From Lentzea nigeriaca (GTDB lineage Bacteria; Actinomycetota; Actinomycetes; Mycobacteriales; Pseudonocardiaceae), in NCBI RefSeq assembly GCF_016907955.1, contig NZ_JAFBCX010000016.1:62001-126000 (forward strand): a stretch of 64,000 nt of DNA, in the 5' to 3' direction. The notes under the pieces are model-generated. The model saw only the letters and a program-made list of their open reading frames with translations. It did no database searches and was not told the origin of the DNA. Positions within the stretch are counted from its first letter, which is position 1, and every line of letters begins with the position of its first letter. Below, in pieces: positions 53,428-63,050 of the stretch. The position numbers and the translations under genes are program-made.

Positions 53428-55947
53428 TCACTCGTAAGCGATCGCGTGCAGCACGTTCAACCGAGCCGCGCGGATCGCGGGCAGGATCGCCGCGATCACA
53501 CCGACGACCGCGGCCACGACCAGGTACTGGACCATGGTCATCCACGGGAACCCGATCTCCGAGATGCCCTGGTCCTTCAACGCCTGCACGGTCGCGAGCC
53601 CGAGCGCCACACCGACCGCGAGGCCGAGCACCGCGCCGAACACCGAGATCACCACCGACTCGACGGTGATCATCCGCATCACCTGGGACCGCCGCATGCC
53701 GATGGCCCGCAGCAGACCCAGCTCGCGGGTCCGCTCGATCACCGACAGCGCCAGGGTGTTGATGACGCCGAGGACCGCGATCAGGATCGCCAGCGCCAGC
53801 AGGATCTGGATCATCAGCAGGACCGTGTCGAACTGCGAGGTCGTCTGCTTCACGAACGCGCTGCGGTCCTGCACGGAGATCTCCGGGTTGTCGGCGAACA
53901 GCGGCTCGATGCGCTTCTGCACGTCCGCCACCGACGCTCCCGGCTTCACCTGCAGGAACGCCTGGCCGATCTGGTTGGACCGGAAGTCCTCGCTGGCCGA
54001 CTCCGGCAGCACCACGGCGCCTTGCAGCACCTGGGTCTTGGCCCAGATGAACCCGACGGTGAACGTGCGGGGCTCACCCTTGGCGAGCTGCAGGCTCACC
54101 GTGCTGCCCACGGACCAGCCCTTCTCGGACGCGAGGTCCTCCGGCATCGCGATCTGGTTTTCCTTCAACGGCGCGATGTCGCCGGTCTTGGGCTTGAGGC
54201 CGAACATCGTCTTCATCGCGGACACGTCCGTCGGAGCGATCGCGAACATCTGGTTCTCGCCCTGCAGCACGCCGTCGGAGGCCCAGCCGAACGCCGAGCT
54301 GACGCCCTCGGTGTTCTCGACCTTCGTCAGCACGTCCCGCTTGAACGTCGCGGGCATGCCCTCCATCTGGCCCTCGCCGGAGATGATCAGATCGGTCTGG
54401 ATCTGGCCAGCGGCCAGCTTCTCGATCGACTTGGTCGCCGACGTCAGCACCACGCTCACACCGGTGATCAGCGAGATGCCGACCATCAGCGCGGCCGCGG
54501 TGATCGCGGTCCGGCGCGGGTTGCGCGCGGAGTTGCGGCGGCCCAGCAGACCCGGCATCGACCACGACAGCAGCCGGCCGATCAACGACACCATCGGCTT
54601 GGACAGCAGCGGGGTCAGCAGCGCCACGCCGACGAACGCCACCAGGATGCCGCCGAAGATCAACGACAGCGACGCCTGCCTGAAACCGAAGCCCAGCGCC
54701 GTGCCACCCGCTGCGGCCACCAGCGCACCGGTGACCGTGACCTTCGTCAGCGGCCGGTCCGGCGTCGCCGCCTCGCGCATCGCCGCGACCGGCGCGATCC
54801 GCGACGCCCGCAGGGCGGGCATGACCGCCGCCACGATGGTGACGACGAGGCCGACGGCGAAGGCCGAGATCACCGCCGACATCGGCACACCGATGCCGGC
54901 CAGGTGCAGGTTGCCGCCGCCGATCTTGCTGAAGATGGTGGCCAGCAACGCACCTACGCCGATGCCCGCCCCGAGGCCGATGATCGAGGCGATCAGACCG
55001 ATCACGAACGCCTCCAGCACCACGGACCTGATCACCTGGCCGCGCGAAGCACCCATCGACCGCAGCAGCGCGAGTTCACGGGTGCGCTGGGCGACGATGA
55101 TGGAGAACGTGTTGAGGATGATGAAGATGCCGACGAACAACGCGATGCCGGCGAACCCGAGCAGCACGTAGTTGAAGAACTTCAGGCCCTCGTTGATCTG
55201 GTCGGCCTGCTCCTTCGCGAGCGTGGCGCCGGTCTTCACCTCGTAGCCGGAGCCCATCTTCGCCGCGACGGCGTCGCGCAACGCGTCCTTGGACGTCCCG
55301 TTCGCAGCGGTGACCCTGATCTCGGTGAAGACGTCTTTCTTGCCCAGCAGCAACTGCTGTGCGACGGGCTCGGTGAACGCCGTCGACAGCTCACCGCCCA
55401 TCGAGTCACGGCCACCGGGGTAGCCGTAGATGCCGACGACCTTGAAGGTTTTCTTGGGCTCCAACGTGAGCAGGCCGATCTCGTCGCCCACCTTGAAGCC
55501 ACCGGTCGATGCGAGGAACGAGCCGAGCACCACCTCGTCGTCAGCTCGCGGCGCCCGGCCGTCACGCATCTCCTCCTGCCCCAGCCCGGTCCAGCCGAAG
55601 CCGAACCGCGGAGCGCCGGAGGTGGTGAGCACCTTGCCGTTCTTGCCGATCGGTCGTGCAGAGCCCTGCACCAGACCGTGGGCCTCCGCCGCACCGGGAA
55701 CCGACTTCGCGTCGGCGACGGCCTGGGGCGTCAGCAGTACCGGCTCCTTGCCCTTCTCCTTCTTGGGCGCCACCGAAACGTCCACTTTGGAGTAAATCGT
55801 GGAGAACATGTCGGTGAAGGACCGCTGAAGGGTGTCGGTCAGGACGAACGAACCGGACACGAACATCACGCCCAGCACCACCGCGAGCGCGGACAGCACC
55901 AGCCGGAGCTTGCGTGACAGCAAGCTCTTCAGAGTGGCCTTAAACAT
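53428..55947 (-). CDS. ABC transporter permease, FtsX/MacB-type, two-fold repeat
   Basis: Large inner-membrane protein, 839 residues, with two FtsX-like halves. A first TM (about 14-38, LRLVLSALAVVLGVMFVSGS) is followed by an extracytoplasmic MacB-PCD domain and three TMs (about 255-400). A central TM and a second extracytoplasmic domain follow, then the last three TMs, where ERTRELGLLRAIGMRRSQVM is the conserved coupling loop (first-half copy AQRTRELALLRSMGASRGQV). It works with the ATPase at 55940 as an exporter or lipoprotein / envelope-remodelling mechanotransducer. The ATG at 55947 overlaps the ATPase gene's end by eight bases. Confidence 0.9.
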   Translation of the reverse strand: MFKATLKSLLSRKLRLVLSALAVVLGVMFVSGSFVLTDTLQRSFTDMFSTIYSKVDVSVAPKKEKGKEPVLLTPQAVADAKSVPGAAEAHGLVQGSARPIGKNGKVLTTSGAPRFGFGWTGLGQEEMRDGRAPRADDEVVLGSFLASTGGFKVGDEIGLLTLEPKKTFKVVGIYGYPGGRDSMGGELSTAFTEPVAQQLLLGKKDVFTEIRVTAANGTSKDALRDAVAAKMGSGYEVKTGATLAKEQADQINEGLKFFNYVLLGFAGIALFVGIFIILNTFSIIVAQRTRELALLRSMGASRGQVIRSVVLEAFVIGLIASIIGLGAGIGVGALLATIFSKIGGGNLHLAGIGVPMSAVISAFAVGLVVTIVAAVMPALRASRIAPVAAMREAATPDRPLTKVTVTGALVAAAGGTALGFGFRQASLSLIFGGILVAFVGVALLTPLLSKPMVSLIGRLLSWSMPGLLGRRNSARNPRRTAITAAALMVGISLITGVSVVLTSATKSIEKLAAGQIQTDLIISGEGQMEGMPATFKRDVLTKVENTEGVSSAFGWASDGVLQGENQMFAIAPTDVSAMKTMFGLKPKTGDIAPLKENQIAMPEDLASEKGWSVGSTVSLQLAKGEPRTFTVGFIWAKTQVLQGAVVLPESASEDFRSNQIGQAFLQVKPGASVADVQKRIEPLFADNPEISVQDRSAFVKQTTSQFDTVLLMIQILLALAILIAVLGVINTLALSVIERTRELGLLRAIGMRRSQVMRMITVESVVISVFGAVLGLAVGVALGLATVQALKDQGISEIGFPWMTMVQYLVVAAVVGVIAAILPAIRAARLNVLHAIAYE

Positions 55948-56710
55948 GCGGCACCGCACTGTGTTCGATTTTTGGCTCGTCGAGGTGCTTCATCGTGTCG
56001 AGAACCTCTTCGGCCGACGGCGACAGCAGCTCCCGGACGATGAGACCGTCCTTGAGGAAGATGACGCGGTCGGCGTACGACGCGGCGTTCGGGTCGTGCG
56101 TGACCATCACGATCGTCTGCCCGAACTCACGCGCGGACCGCTGCAGGAACCCCAGAACCTCCGCACCGGACTGCGAGTCCAGGTTGCCGGTCGGCTCGTC
56201 CGCGAACACGACGTCCGGCCGCGACACCAGCGCACGCGCACACGCCACGCGCTGCTGCTGACCACCCGACAGCTGCGTCGGCCGGTGCGTGAGCCGGTCG
56301 CGCAGCCCGACCGTGTCGACGACGACGTCGAACCACGCGCGGTCGACCTTCTTGCCGCCGATCGCGAGCGGCAGCGTGATGTTCTCCTCCGCCGTCAGCG
56401 TCGGCAGCAGGTTGAACTGCTGGAAGATGAAGCCGACCTTGTCGCGCCGCAGCTCGGTGAGACCGCGGTCCTTCAGGCCGGTGACCAACGTGTCACCGAT
56501 CCACACCTCGCCCCGCGTCACGTCGTCAAGCCCCGCGAGGCAGTGCATCAACGTCGACTTGCCCGAGCCCGACGGCCCCATGATCGCCGTGAACCGGGAC
56601 TTCTCCAGCTCGACGCTCACCCCCGCGAGCGCGGTCACGGCGGCGTCGCCGGACCCGTATTCCTTCCACACGTCAACGGCTCTTGCCGCGACTCCATCGG
56701 ACGCGCTCAC
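55940..56710 (-). CDS. ABC transporter ATP-binding protein, LolD/MacB type
   Basis: ATPase of 256 residues: Walker A MGPSGSGKST (44-53), Q-loop IFQQFNLLPTLTAEENITLP, signature LSGGQQQRVACARALV, Walker B VVFADEPTGNLDS and switch VTHDPNAASYADRVIF. The GTG at 56710 with AGGGGA upstream is preferred over an ATG 75 bases further up. PTGNLDSQSG is the fingerprint of LolD/MacB ATPases that drive FtsX-type permeases. Transcribed together with the permease downstream. Substrate unknown. Confidence 0.92.
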   Translation of the reverse strand: MSASDGVAARAVDVWKEYGSGDAAVTALAGVSVELEKSRFTAIMGPSGSGKSTLMHCLAGLDDVTRGEVWIGDTLVTGLKDRGLTELRRDKVGFIFQQFNLLPTLTAEENITLPLAIGGKKVDRAWFDVVVDTVGLRDRLTHRPTQLSGGQQQRVACARALVSRPDVVFADEPTGNLDSQSGAEVLGFLQRSAREFGQTIVMVTHDPNAASYADRVIFLKDGLIVRELLSPSAEEVLDTMKHLDEPKIEHSAVPHV

Positions 56711-56929
56711 TGTCTGTCCCCTCCTGTGGGTCTCGTGCGCACCATCTTCGGCGACACGGGCACACCGAAGGGTCAGGTCTTCCACTGAGATGACCCTGAG
56801 ATTAACCCCGGCAACCCGTCCCCCGCCGCCACGCTGAGAGAACTCTCAGCTGCACTGCGTACGCGCGCGAATGCGGTGCGGAGGAAACGGTATTTCACAG
56901 ACGGGACAGTGTCTTCCGACTTCCGGTGA

Positions 56930-57415
56930 CTAGGCCGACAACTTCCGTCGCATTGGGACGGTTGGTTCCATTCGCCATGAAACCAGTTCGACGCGCAGGC
57001 CTTCCCGCAACGCGTTCTCGGCGAGCCAGTGGTCCACGTCGTCGCGGTAGGCGCGGGCAGGCCGGGGCCAGCGGTCCAGCCACTCGAGGAACGCCGCGTT
57101 GCAGGCGATCGGGCCGCCCGGCGGCCGCACGCCCAGCACGAGCACGGGATCCTCTCCGGCGGTGAAAGAGGCGGCGGTGTCGTGCGCACCCCCGAAGAGG
57201 ACCCGGTCCGCACCCAACTCACGGGCTTTGTCCGCCACCCCGAAGAAAGCCGACCCGCGCCCGTGTGCGCGCACCACCAGCTGATGCGCACGGAAGTCGG
57301 TGTCGAGGAACTCGTCGGCGTACGTGCCGTCATCGGCGAGCACCAGCACGTTCGTGCCGCCGGGGAGCGCCCCGACCTGACCTGGATGCGTGATGCCGAT
57401 GACCGTGATGCCCAC
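56930..57415 (-). CDS. Hypothetical protein, 161 residues
   Basis: Unrecognised cytoplasmic protein. Its N-terminus MGITVIGITHPGQVGALPGG has a beta-strand-turn-helix look, and later segments (FGVADKARELGADRVLFGGA, EDPVLVLGVRPPGGPIACNA) suggest a Rossmann-like alpha/beta fold. No catalytic motif is seen. The end is rich in Arg (WRMEPTVPMRRKLSA). It lies 45 bases upstream of, and on the same strand as, the luciferase-like gene's end, so the two may be co-transcribed. Codon use is typical of the window, supporting it as a real gene. Confidence 0.65.
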   Translation of the reverse strand: MGITVIGITHPGQVGALPGGTNVLVLADDGTYADEFLDTDFRAHQLVVRAHGRGSAFFGVADKARELGADRVLFGGAHDTAASFTAGEDPVLVLGVRPPGGPIACNAAFLEWLDRWPRPARAYRDDVDHWLAENALREGLRVELVSWRMEPTVPMRRKLSA

Positions 57416-57460
57416 ACGACAATCCTGGCGGACGTGTGTTAATCCTTGGCACCGCTCGCG

Positions 57461-58447
57461 TTAAACAAGTTTCGGCAGCACTTCCGCGCCGAACAGGCGG
57501 ATCGTCTCGACGACCGCCTCGTGCGGCAGCCCGCCGATGTCCACCATCACGAGGTGTGTGTCGATGGACAGCTGTTCCGCCAACGAGTTCAGCCGCTCGG
57601 CGACCTCGTCCGGCGTCCCGCACACCGCGGCGCCGTCCATGATCGCGTCCACGTCGATGTCGCCGTCCCCGCGCCACGGATCCGCGAACCGCGCGTATTC
57701 GGCGAGGTGCGGCCGCCACCGTTCGCGCGCGTTCTCGTGCGCCACGAACACATGGCTCGGCACACCGACCCGTCCGCCGGGAAAGCGTTCCCGGAACCGC
57801 TGCACGACCTCCGCGTAGATCAACGGATCCCGCAACGTCGACGGCAGCATCAGTGGCATCTTCAGCTCCGCGCCCAGATCGGCTGACACGGCCGACCCCG
57901 ACCCGATCCACACCGTCGGCCGCGGCGCCTGCACCGGCCGCGGCGTCGTCGTCACGTGGCTCAACGGCCCGCGGAACCGGCCGTCCCAGCTCACCGCGGG
58001 CTCCTCGAGGAGCTTGATCAGCAACCGCAGGTGCTCCTCGAACCGCTCGCGCAGCTCACCCGGCCGCACCCCGAACGCCGCGTCGGTCTGCTGGTCGACC
58101 CCGCGCGCCACGATCAGCTCGGCCCTGCCGTTCGACAGCACGTCCAGGGTGGCGAGCGACTCGGCGACCAGCACCGGGTCGCGGTGCGCGAGCAGCGTCA
58201 CGCCGGTGGAGAGCTTCAACGTGGACGTCCGCGCCGCGACCCCCGCGAGCAGCAGGTCCGGCGCCGACACGATGTAGCGGGTGAAGTGGTGCTCGCCGAT
58301 CGCGACGCCCGCGAAGCCCGCCTCCTCGGCCACCACCGCCTGCTCGACCATCGCCCGCAGGCGGTCGGCCTGGGACACCTCCTCGCCCGTGCACGGGTTG
58401 GGCAGGTGGTCGCCCAGGATCAGCAGGTAGACGTCCATTCGCGCCAT
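57461..58447 (-). CDS. LLM-class flavin-dependent oxidoreductase (luciferase-like monooxygenase)
   Basis: Bacterial-luciferase-family enzyme, 328 residues, which uses FMNH2 or F420H2. Visible pieces: GVAIGEHHFTRYIVSAPDLL, VGARTS-like ARTSTLKLSTGVTLLAHRDP, ESLATLDVLSNGRAELIVAR and RPTVWIGSGSAVSADLGAEL, all in family order. ATG 58447 gives MARMDVYLLIL; the ATG at 58438 is also possible. Divergent from the GNAT gene with only 21 bases between starts. Substrate unknown. Confidence 0.88.
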   Translation of the reverse strand: MARMDVYLLILGDHLPNPCTGEEVSQADRLRAMVEQAVVAEEAGFAGVAIGEHHFTRYIVSAPDLLLAGVAARTSTLKLSTGVTLLAHRDPVLVAESLATLDVLSNGRAELIVARGVDQQTDAAFGVRPGELRERFEEHLRLLIKLLEEPAVSWDGRFRGPLSHVTTTPRPVQAPRPTVWIGSGSAVSADLGAELKMPLMLPSTLRDPLIYAEVVQRFRERFPGGRVGVPSHVFVAHENARERWRPHLAEYARFADPWRGDGDIDVDAIMDGAAVCGTPDEVAERLNSLAEQLSIDTHLVMVDIGGLPHEAVVETIRLFGAEVLPKLV

Positions 58448-58468
58448 TTTTCCAGTGTTCCCGGCAAG

Positions 58469-58747
58469 ATGGTTGACGTGGTCACCAACAACGAGACAGA
58501 CAACCGCTACGAGCTCCGCGTCGACGGTCGGCTGGCCGGGCAGCTCGCCTACCGGCTCATCGGCGACGTCATCGCGCTGGTGCACACCGAGGTCGACGAG
58601 GCCTACGCCGGTCAGGGCCTCGGCGCCCAGCTCGCGAAGTTCGCGCTCGACGACGCGCAGGCCCGTGGCCGCAAGGTCTCGCCGCTCTGCCCGTTCGTGG
58701 CCAAGTACATCGACAAGCACCCGGAATACCGTGTTACCGTCCGGTAG
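58469..58747 (+). CDS. Small GNAT-type N-acetyltransferase (YjdJ/Gtf-like)
   Basis: Short acetyltransferase-fold protein of 92 residues, typical of the compact COG2388 GNAT group. It has the strand LRVDGRLAGQLAYRLIGDVI, then HTEVDEAYAGQGLGAQLAKF (the acetyl-CoA pyrophosphate loop, QGLGAQL, is clear), then ARGRKVSPLCPFVAKYIDKH. ATG 58469 lacks a strong ribosome-binding site; GTG 58478 is an alternative. Substrate unknown. Confidence 0.85.
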   Translation: MVDVVTNNETDNRYELRVDGRLAGQLAYRLIGDVIALVHTEVDEAYAGQGLGAQLAKFALDDAQARGRKVSPLCPFVAKYIDKHPEYRVTVR

Positions 58748-58785
58748 GAATTACTTGCCAGCGCTAAACAATGAGGTGAGCGGGC

Positions 58786-59775
58786 GTGTGGAGTGAACCG
58801 GGCGCGTTCGAGGTGGCACCAGGAGTGCACCGCATCCCACTGCCCCTGCCGAACGACGGGCTGCGCGCGGTCAACGTCTACGCGATCGAGGACGGCGACG
58901 GTCTCGTCATGGTCGACTCCGGCTGGGCGCTGGACGAGGCGCGCGACCAGCTGGAGGCCGCGCTGGGCACGTTGGACAAGGGCTTCGAGGACATCCGCCG
59001 ATTCCTCGTCACGCACGTGCACCGCGACCACTTCACCATGGCCGTGTCGCTGCGCCGCCTGTTCGGCGCCAAGATCGGGCTCGGCCTCGGCGAGCAGCCG
59101 TCACTGCGGCACATCCTGCACGGGCAGGAGGATCAGCACGTCTCCGACCTGCGCAAATGGGGGGCGAGCGAGCTGGCGGAGACGTGGATCAAGATCATGC
59201 ACCACGTCAACCGCGACGACGCCCTGCGCGACTACGAGGAGCCCGACGAGTGGCTCGTCCGCAGCACCGTCGACCTCGAACACCGCAAGCTGGAGGTCGT
59301 CCCGACGCCCGGCCACACCCGCGGCCACGTCGTGTTCGTCGACCACACCGCGAAGGTGTTGTTCTCCGGCGATCACGTGCTGCCGCACATCACGCCGTCG
59401 ATCGGCTTCGAGCCGTTGCGGCCCGAACTGCCGCTCGGCGACTACATGACGTCGCTGCGGCTCACCCGCGAGCTGCCGGACCTGCGGCTGCTGCCCGCCC
59501 ACGGCCCCGTGACGGACAGCTCGCACGCCCGCGTCGACGAACTGCTGCACCACCACGAACAGCGCCTGGAGGAGGTCCTCAGGGCCGTGAGCGGCAGCGC
59601 GTTCGAGACCGCGCGCAAGATCGGCTGGACCCGCCGCCAGCGCCGGTTCGACGATCTCGACATGTTCAACCAGGTGCTCGCGATCGGTGAGACGGCCGCG
59701 CATCTCGACGTCCTGGTCGAACGTGGCGAATTGACCAGAACGGTGAACGCCGGCGTGCTCGAATATCAGACGTGA
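58786..59775 (+). CDS. MBL-fold metallohydrolase
   Basis: Metallo-beta-lactamase-fold protein, 329 residues, soluble. The zinc motif is HVHRDH (His77, His79, Asp81, His82) with the third-ligand and Asp regions VPTPGHTRGHVVFVDH and LFSGDHVLPHI. The C-terminal 90 residues form a helical domain (HHHEQRLEEVLRAVSG) as in LACTB2/glyoxalase II-like hydrolases. GTG 58786 follows GAGGTGAG. Its stop overlaps the plsC start (GTGA). Probably a thioester or ester hydrolase of unknown substrate. Confidence 0.9.
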   Translation: MWSEPGAFEVAPGVHRIPLPLPNDGLRAVNVYAIEDGDGLVMVDSGWALDEARDQLEAALGTLDKGFEDIRRFLVTHVHRDHFTMAVSLRRLFGAKIGLGLGEQPSLRHILHGQEDQHVSDLRKWGASELAETWIKIMHHVNRDDALRDYEEPDEWLVRSTVDLEHRKLEVVPTPGHTRGHVVFVDHTAKVLFSGDHVLPHITPSIGFEPLRPELPLGDYMTSLRLTRELPDLRLLPAHGPVTDSSHARVDELLHHHEQRLEEVLRAVSGSAFETARKIGWTRRQRRFDDLDMFNQVLAIGETAAHLDVLVERGELTRTVNAGVLEYQT

Positions 59776-60497
59776 CACCGCTTGGGCTGGCCGCCTGGAC
59801 CTGGAAGATGCCCCGCAGGGGCAGGGGATTCTGGTTCTCGCTGGCGATCGACGTGCTGTGGCCGATCGTCGTGCTGTTCGTGCGCCTGCGGGTGCGCGGC
59901 AGGCACCACGTGCCGGGCAACGGCGGCGTGATCCTCGCGTTCAACCACCTGTCGAACGCGGACACCGTTGCCGCCGTGGTGTTCGCGCTGATGTCCGGCC
60001 GGGTGCCGCGCGTTCTCGCGAAGGCGTCGTTGTGGCGCACACCGGTGATCGGCTGGGTCATGCGCTCCGGTGGTCACATCCCGGTCGAACGCGGGACGGT
60101 CAAAGCATCGGAAGCCCTGAAGCCCGCCGTGGAAGCGTTGCGGGCGGGGGAGTGCGTGATGGTGTTCCCCGAGGGCACGTTCACCACCGATCCCGGGAAC
60201 TGGCCCATGAAGGGGAAGTCCGGTGTCGCGCGGATGGCTCTGGAGAGCCAGGTGCCCGTGGTCCCGGTCGCCGAGTGGGGCACGCAGGACCTGTTGCCGA
60301 AGGGCACGATCCTGCCGAGGTTGTTGCCGCGCAAGAAGGTCGAGGTGGTCGCGGGCGCGCCGGTCGACCTGTCCGACCTCTACGACCTCGAGCTGACCGC
60401 CGAGGTGCTGGACGAGGCGACCGCGCGGATCATGGACGCCATCACGACCATGTTGTCCGGCATACGTTCCGCGCAAACGGGTAGCCAAAAAGCATGA
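59772..60497 (+). CDS. plsC: 1-acyl-sn-glycerol-3-phosphate acyltransferase
   Basis: Membrane-associated acyltransferase of phospholipid synthesis, 241 residues, converting lysophosphatidic acid to phosphatidic acid. Motif I is NHLSNAD (catalytic His59 and Asp64), motif III PEGTF in MVFPEGTFTTDPGNW, and VPVVPVAEWGTQDLLPKGTI follows. An N-terminal hydrophobic stretch (FSLAIDVLWPIVVLFVRLRV) can anchor it. The GTG start overlaps the MBL gene and its end overlaps the small gene at 60494, so they are coupled. Confidence 0.9.
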   Translation: MTPLGLAAWTWKMPRRGRGFWFSLAIDVLWPIVVLFVRLRVRGRHHVPGNGGVILAFNHLSNADTVAAVVFALMSGRVPRVLAKASLWRTPVIGWVMRSGGHIPVERGTVKASEALKPAVEALRAGECVMVFPEGTFTTDPGNWPMKGKSGVARMALESQVPVVPVAEWGTQDLLPKGTILPRLLPRKKVEVVAGAPVDLSDLYDLELTAEVLDEATARIMDAITTMLSGIRSAQTGSQKA

Positions 60498-60628
60498 CTG
60501 CGCCGAACGCAAGCAACAGGCCTGGCGGAGACGGGCTCTGGGCGCCTGTCGTCCCCGAACCACGAGACGACCAGGAGTGGGTCGTCCAGGCCGACGACGA
60601 TCCGTTGATCGTCCGAAGCGTCGACTGA
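60494..60628 (+). CDS. Small acidic protein, 44 residues, coupled to plsC
   Basis: ATG 60494 overlaps the plsC stop (ATGA), and the frame runs to TGA at 60626. The product starts MTAPNASNRPGGDGLWAPVV and ends DDPLIVRSVD; it is acidic and rich in Pro, Trp and Asp (PEPRDDQEWVVQADDD), with no membrane segment. Translational coupling and window-like codon bias support it as a real small gene. I do not recognise the family. Confidence 0.55.
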   Translation: MTAPNASNRPGGDGLWAPVVPEPRDDQEWVVQADDDPLIVRSVD

Positions 60629-60633
60629 CCTAC

Positions 60634-60670
60634 TGTCTAGACACCCTAGACGCGTCTAGCTACCCTAGAC
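60634..60670. promoter_or_regulatory. CTAGAC-repeat operator cluster
   Basis: Three CTAGAC units and two perfect palindromes in 37 bases: TGTCTAGACA (60634-60643) and CTAGACGCGTCTAG (60646-60659), then CCCTAGAC (60663-60670) ending just before the ATG of the HTH/zinc-finger gene. CTAG is rare in high-GC genomes, so the cluster is notable. It is most simply an autoregulatory site of the protein that follows. Confidence 0.55.
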
Positions 60671-60672
60671 GC

Positions 60673-61128
60673 ATGACATTGGACGAGGAGTTGCTGGCGG
60701 CGGCGCGCAAGGCGGGCACCGCCGCCGCGGCCGCACAGGATCAGGCGGACATCGCCAAAGCCGTCTACCACCACAGCGTGCTGCGCCTGCACCGGGCCGG
60801 CGGGTCGATGCGCGAGATCGCGGAAGCGCTGAAGATGAGCCATCAGCGCGTGCACCAGATCGTCGAACACTCGAAGCGCACCGAGCTGTGCTCGTTCTGC
60901 GGTCGCCGCGGCGACGAGGTCGACAAGATGATGGCCGGGCCGAGCACGATGATCTGCGACGTCTGCATCGCATCCGCCCAGGTCGGCGAGCCCGGCGAGT
61001 GCTCGTTCTGCGGGGAGACCAAGCCGGTCCACGAGCGCGAAGGCACGCGGATCTGCCGGTCCTGCCTCGACTTCAGCGCAGGAGTGATCGCTGCGGTGAA
61101 TCCTATCGGGGTAGCTTCACCACGGTGA
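60673..61128 (+). CDS. HTH / ClpX-type zinc-finger protein with second zinc ribbon
   Basis: Protein of 151 residues. Residues 1-65 are a helical region with an HTH ([20 protein letters not shown]). Residues 70-100 are a ClpX-like C4 zinc finger: CSFCG (Cys73, Cys76) and CDVC (Cys95? pairing with Cys98, in [11 protein letters not shown]). A second zinc pair set follows (Cys110, Cys113 in CSFCGETK, Cys128 and Cys131 in ICRSCLDF). This combination suggests a DNA-binding regulator with a metal-stabilised protein-interaction or sensing module. The ATG at 60673 sits immediately after the CTAGAC cluster. The last 26 bases overlap the convergent response-regulator gene. Confidence 0.72.
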   Translation: MTLDEELLAAARKAGTAAAAAQDQADIAKAVYHHSVLRLHRAGGSMREIAEALKMSHQRVHQIVEHSKRTELCSFCGRRGDEVDKMMAGPSTMICDVCIASAQVGEPGECSFCGETKPVHEREGTRICRSCLDFSAGVIAAVNPIGVASPR

Positions 61129-61535
61129 CGAAGAAGTCGTCGATCTGACGCACGACCTCGATGAACCTCTCGAAGTCCACCGGCTTAGTGACGTAGGCGT
61201 TGGCGTGCAGGCTGTAGCTGCGCAGGATGTCCTCCTCCGCGTCCGACGTCGTCAGCACCACCACCGGGATGTGCCGCAGGTCCGCGTCCGCCTTGACCTC
61301 GGCCAGCACCTCGCGGCCGTCCTTGCGGGGCAGGTTCAGGTCGAGCAGGATCAGGCCCGGCCGCGGTGCGTCGGCGTACTCGCCCTCGCGCCGCAGGAAG
61401 GCCAGCGCCTCGACGCCGTCCTTCACCACGTGCAGCGTGTTGCGGATCTTGTGGTGCTCGAAGGCCTCCTGCGTCATCAGCGCGTCGCCTGGGTCGTCCT
61501 CGACGAGCAGGACGTCGATCACGTTCAACGATGGG

Positions 61536-61543
<8 letters not shown>
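61103..61543 (-). CDS. Response regulator, single receiver domain (Rcp1-like)
   Basis: CheY-like receiver of 146 residues without an output domain. Acidic pair in [14 protein letters not shown], phospho-acceptor Asp68 in [13 protein letters not shown], Thr in [13 protein letters not shown] and Lys in [11 protein letters not shown]. The layout VEDDPGD and [12 protein letters not shown] is that of Rcp1-type regulators that accompany phytochrome-like kinases. The ATG at 61543 overlaps the kinase gene's end by eight bases. It probably receives phosphate from that kinase. Confidence 0.92.

Positions 61544-63046
<1,503 letters not shown>

Positions 63047-63050
<4 letters not shown>

Noticed and set aside
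53392-55917. Plus-strand open frame of 841 codons antisense to the FtsX-type permease gene
   Set aside because: Arg/His/Asp-rich, without domains; it is the antisense shadow of a clear membrane protein, usual in high-GC DNA.
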